A DNA stretch of 64,000 nt from HGM05232 sp964646495 (GCA_964646495.1 CAZYEO010000001.1:8140-72139); one strand, 5' to 3'; positions 9,297 through 18,241 are shown, numbered from the stretch's first letter. Notes: generated by a model not told the origin, from the sequence alone. Program-made: numbers and translations.

Positions 9297-11360
9297 TTAA
9301 TAGAATTTAATCATCTCATTTTTTACTTCAGTTGAGTTGCGTAGAATATCTACAGCCTTTTGCATTACTGCTTGTCCACCGCGAATTGCTGAGAATCTGT
9401 CGCCACTTTGAGCTGGTGTGAGGCTTGGAGCTTGATCGTTTTTGCCGGTAACTTGGAATACATATACTCCAAAATTACCTTTCACCGGACCTACTAATTC
9501 TCCTGTTTTAGCTACAGGAACACGACCGAGCAATGCTGGTTCCATTCCGATCATTGGGATATATGGTTGAGCGAATGTAACCGAAGTTGTATCTACCGAA
9601 GTGCTCATTACTTGTGCGTATCCTGCAATGTCTTTTGCCTTTCCTTTGTATTGTGACATAAGGTTTTCAGCCTTTTTATCGCGGATAATTTCGTTGGTAA
9701 GAGCTGTGCGCAAATCTTTGTCGGTAACAGGTGTGTAGCCTTCTTCGATAACTTCGTCGATTGCTACTACAACCATCTTATTGTTTGATTCTTTATCGAA
9801 TATTGATGAAACATTTCCTACTTCGCCACCGAAAGCCCATTGGATAGCTTTGCGAGTGTAAGGAATACGATCAATCTGAGCCGATGCCGGAGTTATTACA
9901 GTTTCAACAGCTTGATATCCGGCAGGAATAGCTTTTTCAGTAAATGTTTTGTTTGTATTGTTTTGCGTAATGTATGTTTGAAGATTATCGCGCAAATTTT
10001 GTATAGTAGTTTCACTTGGGAATACTTTGTAAGAAACTTCAGCTATTTCATACATTTGTTTAGGAGCTTTCTTTTCAGTTACTTGAAGAAGCATTGCACC
10101 TTGATCCGAAGAATTTAGAGCAAAATATTCAGCGCCTGCACCAAGAATCTTAGTTTTTATTTCTTGAGATTCTGCACCTGCTTGCATTATAGATTGCCAC
10201 ATATCCATTTGAGCTGTTACACCTTTAATTTTTTGAATATCAGCTATCGGTTTACCTGCATTAAGCATTTTGAGTACTGAATCTTGGAGTGTCTTATTAC
10301 CTTCTACACCTACCATATTCATTTTTACAGAATCTGTTTCGACTTTTTTGCCGATAAGTTTTGTCAATGAATAAGTATCTCCGATATGTTTAACAGGAGT
10401 TAGTGCTTCAACCTCAGAAGTAAGGATAAATTCTTTAACTTGAGGGTCGTTGATGTCGCTTGCACGCACAACACGTTGGTTGATCGAAAGGTCACTATTA
10501 TTTCTGATGTCGTCGATACCCGGTTTGCTCTTAAGAATAGCTACGGCATCTTCAACTACTTTTTGTGCAGCAGCTTCATCGGTAGCCGATGGCTTAATAT
10601 CCACTGCTATATAGTGAATGCGACGCATATCAGTGTCTAATTTATATTTCTCTTTGTTCTTGTTGTAAAGAGCGTTGATTTCAGCATCAGTTACTTTGAA
10701 ATCATCGTCTTTGAGCGATGAGTATTCTTTTTTTGCGTAAATGATGTTGGATGTAGAAGCGTTCTCTGCATAAAGTGCATTTTTGTCCAAGTCGTTTGCT
10801 TGTACAGCTCCAGTGATGAGATTAGCTAACTTCATGTATTGGAGGGTTTTCTCCATTTCGTTTTCACGTTTCATCCATTCGGCACGAGCAGGAGCAATAC
10901 TTTCTTCTGGAATACCGTAGTTTGAAGGGTTGAAAATCATGTCGTAGAGTTGAGCAGGAGTTTGTGCACCCATTTGTTGTGCAAATTGCACCATTCTTGG
11001 GTTGGCATTTTTACCTACCATCGCTTCTGTAAGTTCTTCTTGGCTCACATAGATGTCAAGGTCTTCAACTTCTTTGTCAAGAAGAATCTCCTGAATCATG
11101 CCGTTAAGCACTTGTTGTTGTACCAATGCAGGATCAACCGATTGGTTGTTTTGCTGCATCATTTGGCTTTCCTCTTCGTAGCGTTTTTGAAACTCTTGGA
11201 TGTCAATTTTTTTACTACCTACTTGGGCTGCCATGTTTGTATTCCCGAAAAGAGTTCTTCCATTGGATAAGAAGTCGCCGAGAATAAAGGCGACAAGCGC
11301 TACGCCGATCACTATAGTCAATAGTGCGGCTTTACTTCTGATTTTCTCTAATGTTGCCAT
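9297..11360 (-). CDS. ppiD: PpiD/SurA-like periplasmic peptidyl-prolyl isomerase (foldase)
   Basis: This is a 687-residue inner-membrane-anchored periplasmic chaperone. It has one N-terminal transmembrane helix (LLTIVIGVALVAFILGDFL, residues 13-31). A SurA_N-like helical region follows (residues 45-200) with the typical ESQMMQQNNQ...ILLDKEVEDLDIYVSQEEL arrangement. Degenerate parvulin-type modules come next. The length and architecture match Bacteroidota PpiD proteins, which assist folding of exported outer-membrane proteins. A consensus promoter at 11523-11553 implies an unusually long leader of about 155 nt. The stop codon is followed by a strong terminator, so it is monocistronic. Confidence 0.88.
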   Translation of the reverse strand: MATLEKIRSKAALLTIVIGVALVAFILGDFLSNGRTLFGNTNMAAQVGSKKIDIQEFQKRYEEESQMMQQNNQSVDPALVQQQVLNGMIQEILLDKEVEDLDIYVSQEELTEAMVGKNANPRMVQFAQQMGAQTPAQLYDMIFNPSNYGIPEESIAPARAEWMKRENEMEKTLQYMKLANLITGAVQANDLDKNALYAENASTSNIIYAKKEYSSLKDDDFKVTDAEINALYNKNKEKYKLDTDMRRIHYIAVDIKPSATDEAAAQKVVEDAVAILKSKPGIDDIRNNSDLSINQRVVRASDINDPQVKEFILTSEVEALTPVKHIGDTYSLTKLIGKKVETDSVKMNMVGVEGNKTLQDSVLKMLNAGKPIADIQKIKGVTAQMDMWQSIMQAGAESQEIKTKILGAGAEYFALNSSDQGAMLLQVTEKKAPKQMYEIAEVSYKVFPSETTIQNLRDNLQTYITQNNTNKTFTEKAIPAGYQAVETVITPASAQIDRIPYTRKAIQWAFGGEVGNVSSIFDKESNNKMVVVAIDEVIEEGYTPVTDKDLRTALTNEIIRDKKAENLMSQYKGKAKDIAGYAQVMSTSVDTTSVTFAQPYIPMIGMEPALLGRVPVAKTGELVGPVKGNFGVYVFQVTGKNDQAPSLTPAQSGDRFSAIRGGQAVMQKAVDILRNSTEVKNEMIKFY

Positions 11361-11522
11361 TTAAAATATGATCTTTTTTTAGTTTTCAATTTTTATTCTT
11401 CAATGTGCTTCGCATGCAATGAATTTTTTCGTTGCATAAACGTTGCCCAGTGTAATATTAAATAATCATTTACTGTGTAATAGCTGTGCCTTTTACTCCT
11501 ATATCATGGTTATTTAAGCACG

Positions 11523-11553
11523 CAAAGATACCAAAATTTACATAACACTCAAA
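11523..11553 (-). promoter_or_regulatory. Consensus promoter of ppiD
   Basis: On the minus strand TTTG (11553-11550), exactly 19 nt, then TATCTTTG (11530-11523). This is a full match to the Bacteroidota sigma-ABfr consensus TTTG-N19-TAnnTTTG. Confidence 0.85.
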
Positions 11554-11642
11554 ATTGTAGTATTTTTTTTCTTGTTTTTTTTGAAGGAGTCTTTTTTTTT
11601 GAAGAAAATAGTGAGAAAATATTGGTACATAGGAGCAAAAAA

Positions 11643-11672
11643 GAGGAGCGCATAAATCGTTATGCACTCCTC
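11643..11672 (-). terminator. metK terminator
   Basis: AGAGGAG-x-GCATA pairs with TATGC-x-CTCCTCT around a short loop, and in the minus direction it is followed by a T run. It starts 20 nt past the metK stop codon. Confidence 0.82.
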
Positions 11673-11691
11673 TCAAGATGTTTATTGGATG

Positions 11692-12981
11692 TTATAAACC
11701 GAACGCTGCTTTGAGCGTTGGAACATAATCAAGTTTTTCCCATGTGAATAGTTCCACTTCCATCTCTTTCTCTCCTTCGTATTTTGAAGAAAAATGCTTT
11801 GTGATGGTTTGCGGCATACGTCCCACATGTCCGTAGGCAGCTGTTTCTTCGTAAATAGGGTTGCGCAATTTTAGCCTGCGTTCTATCGCTTTGGGGCGAA
11901 GATCGAAAATGTCGCTTAATATTGCTGCTATTTCTGCGTCACTCTGTTTTACTTTTTTAGTGCCGTATGTATTTACACACACACTCACCGGGCGTGCTAC
12001 ACCAATTGCATAGGCTACTTGCACTAAAATTTCATCGGCAATACCTGCTGCAATAGCATTTTTGGCAATGTGGCGAGCAGCATAAGCAGCAGAACGGTCT
12101 ACTTTAGAGGGGTCTTTGCCCGAAAAAGCTCCACCTCCGTGTGCTCCTTTTCCTCCGTAGGTATCGACGATTATTTTGCGACCGGTAAGTCCGGTGTCTC
12201 CATGAGGTCCTCCGATAACAAATTTCCCGGTTGGATTTACATGAAGTATCAGTTTGTCGTCAAACATGTCCTGTAGCTCTTGTGATAATGTAGCTTTAAC
12301 ACGAGGAATTAATATATCGCGAACATCATCATGTATTTTGGTGAGCATTTCGGCATCGGCTGCAAGTTGTGCTTCCTGTGATCCGTCGGATGGTAATATA
12401 AATTCGTCATGTTGTGTGCTCACTACGATTGTGTGGATGCGCACAGGTTTGTTATCTTCATTGTATTCTATCGTCACTTGGCTTTTTGAGTCAGGACGAA
12501 GGTAGGTCATCACCTTTCCTTCGCGACGAATATCGGCAAGAGCTTGGAGCAATTGATGTGAAAGATCGAGAGATAACGGCATGAAGTTTTCGGTTTCGTT
12601 GCAGGCATAGCCAAACATCATTCCTTGATCTCCGGCTCCTTGTTCCTCTTCGTCTATGCGTTCTACTCCACGGTTGATGTCAGCACTCTGTTCATGCAGG
12701 GCAGAGAGTACTCCGCAAGAATCGGCATCAAACTTGTATTCGCTTTTGTTATAGCCAATACGGTTTATCACGTTGCGCGTAACATCCATAAGGTCGATAT
12801 ACGCTTTTGATTTTACTTCGCCTGCCACGATTACTTGACCGGTGGTGACGAGGGTTTCGCACGCAACTTTCGATTCAGGGTCGAAAGCCATGAATTGGTC
12901 GAGCAGCGCATCGCTGATTTGATCGGCAACCTTATCGGGATGCCCTTCTGAAACTGATTCGGATGTGAATAGATAATTCAT
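11692..12981 (-). CDS. metK: S-adenosylmethionine synthetase
   Basis: The enzyme forms S-adenosylmethionine from methionine and ATP. The N-terminal ATP-binding motif is SEGHPDKVADQISDA, the GAGDQGMMFGYA motif is central, and the phosphate-binding GGGAFSGKDPSKVDRSAAY segment is present. The protein is 429 residues. I place the start at the ATG 12981-12979 (MNYLFTSESVSEGH), where the family normally begins. The in-frame TTG nine bases upstream is unlikely. The start codon lies inside a perfect 11-bp hairpin, and a SAM-II riboswitch precedes it, so translation should fall when the product SAM is abundant. It ends at a strong terminator. Confidence 0.97.
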   Translation of the reverse strand: MNYLFTSESVSEGHPDKVADQISDALLDQFMAFDPESKVACETLVTTGQVIVAGEVKSKAYIDLMDVTRNVINRIGYNKSEYKFDADSCGVLSALHEQSADINRGVERIDEEEQGAGDQGMMFGYACNETENFMPLSLDLSHQLLQALADIRREGKVMTYLRPDSKSQVTIEYNEDNKPVRIHTIVVSTQHDEFILPSDGSQEAQLAADAEMLTKIHDDVRDILIPRVKATLSQELQDMFDDKLILHVNPTGKFVIGGPHGDTGLTGRKIIVDTYGGKGAHGGGAFSGKDPSKVDRSAAYAARHIAKNAIAAGIADEILVQVAYAIGVARPVSVCVNTYGTKKVKQSDAEIAAILSDIFDLRPKAIERRLKLRNPIYEETAAYGHVGRMPQTITKHFSSKYEGEKEMEVELFTWEKLDYVPTLKAAFGL

Positions 12982-13011
12982 TTTTTCCAATTTTTTAGGG
13001 TGGAAAAAATG
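12979..13011 (-). promoter_or_regulatory. Start-codon sequestering hairpin (riboswitch expression platform)
   Basis: On the minus strand CATTTTTTCCA (13011-13001) pairs perfectly over 11 bp with TGGAAAAAATG (12989-12979), whose last three bases are the metK start codon. The upstream arm can instead pair with either of two aptamer strands. AAAAAATGCTAA at 13068-13057 has a 12-bp perfect complement at 13004-13015. GTGGAAAAA at 13099-13091 has a 9-bp complement at 13000-13008. This gives mutually exclusive ON and OFF folds. Confidence 0.8.
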
Positions 13012-13047
13012 CTAAGCAATAACTATGAATTACTTGGGAATTGTAGT

Positions 13048-13103
13048 TCGCAGTTTTTAGCATTTTTTATCGTGGTTGCAAGCAGCCAAATTTTTCCACT
13101 GGG
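13048..13103 (-). ncRNA. SAM-II riboswitch aptamer upstream of metK
   Basis: On the minus strand the order is GTGG, an ATTTGGC loop segment, CTTGCAACCAC, then CGATAAAAAATGCTAAAAA. It matches the SAM-II pattern of P1 stem, AUUU loop, UUGCA, closing P1 strand, UAAA and GCUAAA. GTGG and CCAC form P1. TTTGGC in the loop can pair with GCTAAA to form the pseudoknot with one G-U pair. It starts about 17 nt after the predicted transcription start and lies before a SAM synthetase gene, as expected for a SAM sensor. The identification rests on motif recall; a covariance-model search would settle it. Confidence 0.86.
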
Positions 13104-13126
13104 TTAATAAAAATATTTTATCGCCA

Positions 13127-13134
13127 CAAAGATA
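13127..13134 (-). promoter_or_regulatory. -7 promoter element of metK leader
   Basis: TATCTTTG on the minus strand puts the transcription start near 13119, just ahead of the SAM-II aptamer. No good -33 element was seen. Confidence 0.6.
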
Positions 13135-13211
13135 ATATTCTACCTACCTATATTGCACATAAATGGTGTTAAATATATCCAATGCCATTATATTATAAAC
13201 CAAATTTGTTT

Positions 13212-14660
13212 TTAATCCTTGTTCTCGGAAATCAACAAAAGTTTATCGCCACTAACTAATTTAAGCGATCCGTTAGGTATCAAAAATTTATCCTCACGTT
13301 TTACGATCATAACTAATGTTCCTTTAGGTATTTTCATATCCTTCAGGGTGTCGGCTTCTTCGAGCATATCATCGGTAATGGTGATGTCGTGGAGCTTGGA
13401 GTCTATTTCATCGGGAAGCTCTACACCGAAATCATTTCCCTCTTTTTGGAATGGCAACGAGAGTTTCAAGAATCGAGCTACTGCAGGTATAGTAGTGCCT
13501 TGCACGATTAACGACACAATGGTTATGAAAAATACTATATTGAAAATCATATTTGAGCCTTCGACGCCGGCAACCACAGGGTAGGTGGCGAAAATAATAG
13601 GTACTGCTCCGCGTAGCCCCACCCATGAGACGAATAGCTTTGATCTCATATTTATCCTGCGGAATGGAAGCAAGCATAAAAATACACTAATAGGTCTACC
13701 AATGAGAATCACAAACACTGCAATCAATAATGCTACACCTGCAACACTAAGCATTTCGTGTGGGTTAACTAAAAGACCAAGAACTAAGAACATTATTATC
13801 TGGAATAGCCATGTGAGCCCATCCATAAATGTGGCAATCTCTTTGCGGTGAGCTATTTTGCTGTTTCCTATTATCATTCCTGATATATATACAGCCAGAT
13901 AGCCGTTGCCCCCCAATATATCTGTAATCGAAAAAATAAAGAATATGAATGCCAGAAGAAATATAGGGTATAATGATTGATTGTCGATGTTCAACTTATT
14001 GATTGTTCGCACTGCAATATATCCTATGATGTATCCCACCAACGCCCCTACTGCAAATTGGGTGGCAAAAGAGCCTAATATGCTGCCAAAATTCATCCCA
14101 TTTGTGTTTAGGATTTGAATTAGAACGATGGTCAGCATATACGCCATAGGGTCATTACTTCCGCTTTCCAGCTCAAGCATAGGACGCATATTGTTTTTAA
14201 GATTCATTTTTTGAGAGCGCAGAATTGCAAACACCGAAGCCGAATCGGTCGATGACATTGTGGCTGCTAATAGTAATGAGGGGATGAATGCAAAGTGAAT
14301 GTTTGTCCAGCTGAATCCCGATACGTACCATACGAATAAACCTGTGATAAGGGCTGTAAGAAGTACTCCAGCAGTAGATAATACTATTCCTGGGGCGAGA
14401 ATGGGCTTTATATCGGAGTATTTCGTATCCATTCCTCCCGAAAATAAAATAATGCTAAGTGCTACCATGCTAATAAACTGAGCCTGATCAACATTGCTAA
14501 ATTGTATCCCAAGCCCATCGCTTCCAAAAAACATTCCTACCATAAGGAATAGCAAAAGTGCGGGTACACCAAATTTATATCCCGTTTTCCCTACGAGAAT
14601 ACTCGCAAAAAGCAGAATCGAACCGGTAAGTAATATATTTTCTGAGGTAATAAAATTCAT
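13212..14660 (-). CDS. Cation/proton antiporter, CvrA/NhaP2 type
   Basis: This 482-residue inner-membrane CPA1-family antiporter probably exchanges K+ (or Na+) for protons. About 12 hydrophobic segments span residues 7-390. The family motifs LLLAATMSSTDSASVFAIL and LELESGSNDPMAYMLT carry the conserved acidic residues of the ion path, and SWVGLRGAVPIIFATYP is also typical. The C-terminal 80 residues (GTLVMIVKREDKFLIPNGSL...GDKLLLI) form a cytoplasmic TrkA_C-like regulatory domain, as in CvrA. It is transcribed alone. A TATTTTTG element on the minus strand at 14696-14689 is the likely -7 site. Confidence 0.9.
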   Translation of the reverse strand: MNFITSENILLTGSILLFASILVGKTGYKFGVPALLLFLMVGMFFGSDGLGIQFSNVDQAQFISMVALSIILFSGGMDTKYSDIKPILAPGIVLSTAGVLLTALITGLFVWYVSGFSWTNIHFAFIPSLLLAATMSSTDSASVFAILRSQKMNLKNNMRPMLELESGSNDPMAYMLTIVLIQILNTNGMNFGSILGSFATQFAVGALVGYIIGYIAVRTINKLNIDNQSLYPIFLLAFIFFIFSITDILGGNGYLAVYISGMIIGNSKIAHRKEIATFMDGLTWLFQIIMFLVLGLLVNPHEMLSVAGVALLIAVFVILIGRPISVFLCLLPFRRINMRSKLFVSWVGLRGAVPIIFATYPVVAGVEGSNMIFNIVFFITIVSLIVQGTTIPAVARFLKLSLPFQKEGNDFGVELPDEIDSKLHDITITDDMLEEADTLKDMKIPKGTLVMIVKREDKFLIPNGSLKLVSGDKLLLISENKD

Positions 14661-14996
14661 ATTTTGATAAAAACAGTATTATTATGCGCAAAAATAGGAA
14701 TAACTTCCGGAATGAATGCACTCGTTATAATTTTTATAGAAATATATATTAATTATGTATTATTTATGCGTGGGGTTTTAATAAATGCTTTTTATTCTCT
14801 TTTAAGTCCGTCGGAATATGTTAAAACTTGAGGCTATACGATCGATTGTGATTTTTAAAGTGATTTTTTTGTGGTATATTTTGTGAAATAGGAAATATGT
14901 AGTAATTTTGTGCACTCATTCCGCATAGGCTACACAAAGAGAGATGCTTAAATGCATATCCGCCTCACGGACTAACCTGTAAAAATAAAAAAACAG
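14661..14996. other. Divergent intergenic region antiporter / rplU
   Basis: These 336 bases carry a minus-strand TATTTTTG element (14689-14696) for the antiporter and the perfect rplU promoter at 14880-14910. The middle (about 14700-14870) is AT-rich with nothing recognisable. Confidence 0.6.
14880..14910 (+). promoter_or_regulatory. Consensus promoter of rplU-rpmA
   Basis: TTTG (14880-14883), exactly 19 nt, then TAATTTTG (14903-14910). This is a full match to the Bacteroidota consensus. The leader to the rplU ATG is about 80 nt. Confidence 0.85.
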
Positions 14997-15317
14997 ATGT
15001 ACGCAATCGTAGAAATTCAGGGACAACAATTCAAAGCCGAAGCAGGCAAGTACTTGTATGTTCACTATCTCGGCGACGAAGCAAAAGAAGGCGACGCAGT
15101 TGACTTCGACAAAGTGCTTCTCATTGATGCCGACGGTACCGTAAAGGTTGGTGCTCCTACCGTTGAAGGCGCAAAAGTAGTATGCGAGGTGAAACGTCCC
15201 CTCGTGAAAGGTGAAAGGATTATCGTTTTCAAGAAGAAAAGAAGAAAAGGATACCGTAAACGCAATGGCCACCGCCAATGCTTCACTGAAGTAGTGATAA
15301 AAGACGTAATTGCATAA
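14997..15317 (+). CDS. rplU: 50S ribosomal protein L21
   Basis: This 106-residue protein of the large subunit contacts 23S rRNA. It begins MYAIVEIQGQQFKAEAGKYL and has the basic C-terminal KKKRRKGYRKRNGHRQ signature of L21. Its codon usage is richer in GC third positions than its neighbours, as expected for a highly expressed gene. rpmA follows after 23 nt, the universal rplU-rpmA order. Confidence 0.98.
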   Translation: MYAIVEIQGQQFKAEAGKYLYVHYLGDEAKEGDAVDFDKVLLIDADGTVKVGAPTVEGAKVVCEVKRPLVKGERIIVFKKKRRKGYRKRNGHRQCFTEVVIKDVIA

Positions 15318-15340
15318 CCCCAAAAAAGTTTTAAGAAGAA

Positions 15341-15610
15341 ATGGCACATAAAAAAGGTGTAGGTAGTTCTAAGAACGGCCGTGAATCGGAAAGCAAACGA
15401 TTAGGTGTGAAAATTTTTGGTGGTCAATTTGCAAAGGCTGGTAACATCCTTAAACGTCAACGTGGCACAGTGCACCATGCAGGTGCTAATGTAGGTTTAG
15501 GCAAAGATCACACTCTTTATGCTTTGGTAGATGGTACTGTAGTATTCACTACCGGCAAAAACGGACGTTCGTTTATGAATGTCACTCCAATTGCAAAAAG
15601 CGAAAACTAA
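15341..15610 (+). CDS. rpmA: 50S ribosomal protein L27
   Basis: This 89-residue protein lies near the peptidyl transferase centre. It starts MAHKKGVGSSKNGRESESKR, and the GGQFAKAGNILKRQRG signature follows. The N-terminus starts directly with the functional AHKKG-type tail, so there is no Firmicutes-type N-terminal extension needing protease cleavage. It is co-transcribed with rplU. A terminator follows at 15667-15698. Confidence 0.98.
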   Translation: MAHKKGVGSSKNGRESESKRLGVKIFGGQFAKAGNILKRQRGTVHHAGANVGLGKDHTLYALVDGTVVFTTGKNGRSFMNVTPIAKSEN

Positions 15611-15666
15611 CAATGCTTCGGCTTCTCCCATACAACGAGGAAAAGTAATAGCATAAATTTATTATT

Positions 15667-15698
15667 AAAGGCATTCACACAATCATGTGAGTGCCTTT
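15667..15698 (+). terminator. rplU-rpmA terminator
   Basis: AAAGGCATTCACA pairs with TGTGAGTGCCTTT (one G-T pair) around a 6-nt loop, 57 nt past the rpmA stop. Confidence 0.8.
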
Positions 15699-15743
15699 GA
15701 TAATATTAACGGAATAATAATAAGATAAATACATAGATATTTC

Positions 15744-16847
15744 ATGGCACTTCAATGTGGTATCGTAGGACTCCCAAATGTAGGGAAATCGACTCTTTTC
15801 AACTGTTTGTCGAATGCTAAGGCACAATCGGCTAATTTTCCATTCTGCACAATTGAGCCCAATGTGGGAGTAATCACTGTGCCCGATGAAAGGCTTAATA
15901 AACTTGCCGAAATTATAAATCCCAATCGCATTGTACCTACAACGGTTGAAATTGTGGATATAGCCGGCTTGGTGAAAGGTGCATCGAAAGGTGAGGGATT
16001 AGGTAATAAATTCTTGGCGAATATAAGGGAAACAGATGCTATTCTTCATGTGTTGCGTTGTTTTGATGATGACAATATAACTCATGTGGATGGTACGGTG
16101 AATCCATTGCGCGACAAGGAAATTATAGATTACGAGCTTCAATTAAAGGATCTCGAAACGATCGAAGGACGCATAAGCCGTGTGCAGAAGCAAGCTCAAA
16201 CTGGGGGTGATAAGAATGCTAAATTTCAATATGAAGTATTGCGCCAATTCAAAGAAGCCTTGGAGCAAGGAAAAGCGGCTCGCACGGTGACATTCGACAG
16301 CAAGGATGAGCAAAAATTTGCACGCGAATTGTTTCTTCTCACAAATAAACCGGTGATGTATGTGTGCAATGTCGATGATGCATCGGCTGTAAACGGGAAT
16401 AAGTATGTAGAGATGGTGAAGGAAGCTGTGAAGGAGGAGAATGCTGAGATACTTATTGTAGCAGCAAAAACCGAATCGGAAATTGCAGAATTCGACACAT
16501 ACGAGGAGCGACAAATGTTTCTTAATGAAATAGGACTCGAAGAATCGGGTGTATCACGTTTGATTCGTCAGGCATATCACTTACTCAATCTACAAACATA
16601 TATTACTGCCGGTGTACAGGAAGTACGCGCATGGACATTCCTTAAAGGGAGTAAAGCACCACAATGTGCTGGTGTTATACATACTGACTTCGAAAAAGGA
16701 TTTATTCGTGCTGAGGTAATAAAATATGAAGATTTTATTACTCTCGGAGGTGAAGCTGCATGTAAAGAAGCAGGTAAAATGAGTGTTGAGGGTAAGGAAT
16801 ATGTGGTGCAAGATGGCGATATAATGCACTTCCGCTTCAACGTATAG
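15744..16847 (+). CDS. ychF: Obg-like P-loop ATPase/GTPase YchF
   Basis: This is a universally conserved 367-residue nucleotide hydrolase that associates with ribosomes and stress responses. The P-loop is GLPNVGKSTLFN (residues 8-19), the G3 region is VDIAGLVKGASKGEGLGNKFL, and the NKPVMYVCNVDD stretch holds the degenerate G4 element that gives ATP preference. A coiled-coil middle (residues 125-205) and a C-terminal TGS domain ending VQDGDIMHFRFNV complete the family architecture. It is monocistronic between two hairpins. Confidence 0.97.
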   Translation: MALQCGIVGLPNVGKSTLFNCLSNAKAQSANFPFCTIEPNVGVITVPDERLNKLAEIINPNRIVPTTVEIVDIAGLVKGASKGEGLGNKFLANIRETDAILHVLRCFDDDNITHVDGTVNPLRDKEIIDYELQLKDLETIEGRISRVQKQAQTGGDKNAKFQYEVLRQFKEALEQGKAARTVTFDSKDEQKFARELFLLTNKPVMYVCNVDDASAVNGNKYVEMVKEAVKEENAEILIVAAKTESEIAEFDTYEERQMFLNEIGLEESGVSRLIRQAYHLLNLQTYITAGVQEVRAWTFLKGSKAPQCAGVIHTDFEKGFIRAEVIKYEDFITLGGEAACKEAGKMSVEGKEYVVQDGDIMHFRFNV

Positions 16848-16864
16848 CATAAAGTCTGAAATAA

Positions 16865-16902
16865 GAGGATAGGAATATGGAAACGATATTTTTTATCCTC
16901 TT
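16865..16902 (+). terminator. ychF terminator
   Basis: GAGGATA pairs with TATCCTC, followed by TTTTTG, directly after the ychF stop. The loop is long (about 21 nt) and AT-rich. Confidence 0.6.
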
Positions 16903-16929
16903 TTTGATGTATAATATATGATTGGTGCG

Positions 16930-16937
16930 TAAATTTG
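16930..16937 (+). promoter_or_regulatory. -7 element of glycosyltransferase gene
   Basis: TAAATTTG matches TAnnTTTG and is followed by CACC. A TTTTTG stretch lies 23 nt upstream, slightly too far for an ideal -33 element. The ATG is 24 nt downstream. Confidence 0.5.
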
Positions 16938-16960
16938 CACCTAAAATACTTCGGTAGAAT

Positions 16961-18142
16961 ATGTATCTTAATTTTGACATCTCAATAATAGCGGTCTATA
17001 TTGCAGGGGCTTCATTGCTATGTAGTATTATTGTGGTGTCAATGATTTTATTACGATATGGTGCTATACCGAGATTTTGTAAAAAAGAAGCCGAGGGAAA
17101 GATTGATTATGTCGATTCGTTGGCTCCGGTGAGTGTTATTGTGTATGCAAGCAATGATGCTGACAATATTGAGCGCAATCTCCCTCTTTTATTGCAACAG
17201 GATTATCCGCAATATGAAGTTATTGTGGTGAATGATGGCACAACCGACTATTCCAAAGATATTTTGGCTAAAATGGAATTGGAATATCCCAACTTGTATC
17301 AGACTTATGTACCAACAGATACATGCAACCTGTCAAGCAAGAAGTTATCGCTCACCTTGGGCGTGAAAGCAGCGAAATACGATATTATATTGAATACGGC
17401 AGCCAATTGCGCTCCACAGAGCAATGGTTGGTTGCGAAATATGATGCGCAATTTCACAGATAACACCGATTTGGTAATAGGCTATTCGCATAATGATTAT
17501 CAACGAGATAACGGATATGGCAAATTTTATAGAATCTTTGATCAGGTGAGTGGTGATGTGCAATATTTATCCTATGCCATACGCAATAAAGCATATCGTG
17601 GAACGGGTAATAACTTGGCATATCGAAAAAGTCTATTTTTTGAACACAAAGGTTTTTCAAAATCATTGAATCTGCATTATGGTGACGATGATATATTTGT
17701 AAACAGTGTAGTTACAGCCACCAACACTAAGGTGGAATTGTCGCCCGAAAGCCAAATGGTGAGCTATTATAGCGATATAAGCCAATCATGGCAAGAATTA
17801 AAGTTGAGATACGGATTCACAGCTCGGTATTTGCATACCAGGTCATTTGGAATGGCAAAATTCTTTATGCTAATATTATGGCTCACGTTAATGCTAAGCA
17901 TCAGTATAGCTCTTATCGATCCTCATAATTGGTTTAATCTGAGTAGTGCATCCTTATGTATTGTATTACCTTATGTAATCGCGATTGTGATGTATCGTAA
18001 AAGCTCAAAACATCTTCAAGCTCCGAATTTGTGCCTTTCCGTACCCTTTTTTATGATGATGAAACCAATCATAAATCTAAGATACCGCTTAATGGGGCAT
18101 GGACGCCGTATCACAAATTATACATGGCAGCGACGTAAGTGA
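16961..18142 (+). CDS. Family 2 glycosyltransferase, membrane-anchored
   Basis: This 393-residue inverting GT2 enzyme should transfer a sugar from a nucleotide donor to a surface glycan or lipid. One transmembrane helix is at residues 8-31. The GT-A domain starts APVSVIVYASNDADNIERNLP, with the donor-binding YEVIVVNDGTTDYS (about residues 87-100). The metal-binding position is relaxed, with ILNTAANCAPQ where DxD/DADC normally stands. GDDDIFVN near residue 243 is the acceptor/base region. Two or three C-terminal helices follow (residues 300-375). It stands alone, so the pathway is not defined. Confidence 0.82.
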   Translation: MYLNFDISIIAVYIAGASLLCSIIVVSMILLRYGAIPRFCKKEAEGKIDYVDSLAPVSVIVYASNDADNIERNLPLLLQQDYPQYEVIVVNDGTTDYSKDILAKMELEYPNLYQTYVPTDTCNLSSKKLSLTLGVKAAKYDIILNTAANCAPQSNGWLRNMMRNFTDNTDLVIGYSHNDYQRDNGYGKFYRIFDQVSGDVQYLSYAIRNKAYRGTGNNLAYRKSLFFEHKGFSKSLNLHYGDDDIFVNSVVTATNTKVELSPESQMVSYYSDISQSWQELKLRYGFTARYLHTRSFGMAKFFMLILWLTLMLSISIALIDPHNWFNLSSASLCIVLPYVIAIVMYRKSSKHLQAPNLCLSVPFFMMMKPIINLRYRLMGHGRRITNYTWQRRK

Positions 18143-18241
18143 TTATGTTAGTATATAGATATTTATGTATTTTTAAACAAGGATTTGTTTTGTGAATAAG
18201 TATCTTTACACACTTTTAACCAATATATAATACAATTATTT

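Larger units (their letters stand above)
11361..11691 (-). other. Intergenic region metK to ppiD
   Basis: These 331 bases hold the metK terminator (11643-11672), a perfect ppiD promoter (11523-11553) and the 155-nt ppiD leader. A 68-codon minus-strand frame in here lacks family resemblance and overlaps the terminator, so it is not called as a gene. Confidence 0.6.

Noticed and set aside
11470..11676. A 68-codon minus-strand frame between metK and ppiD
   Set aside because: It overlaps the metK terminator and the ppiD promoter, and its translation is low-complexity with no recognisable domain.
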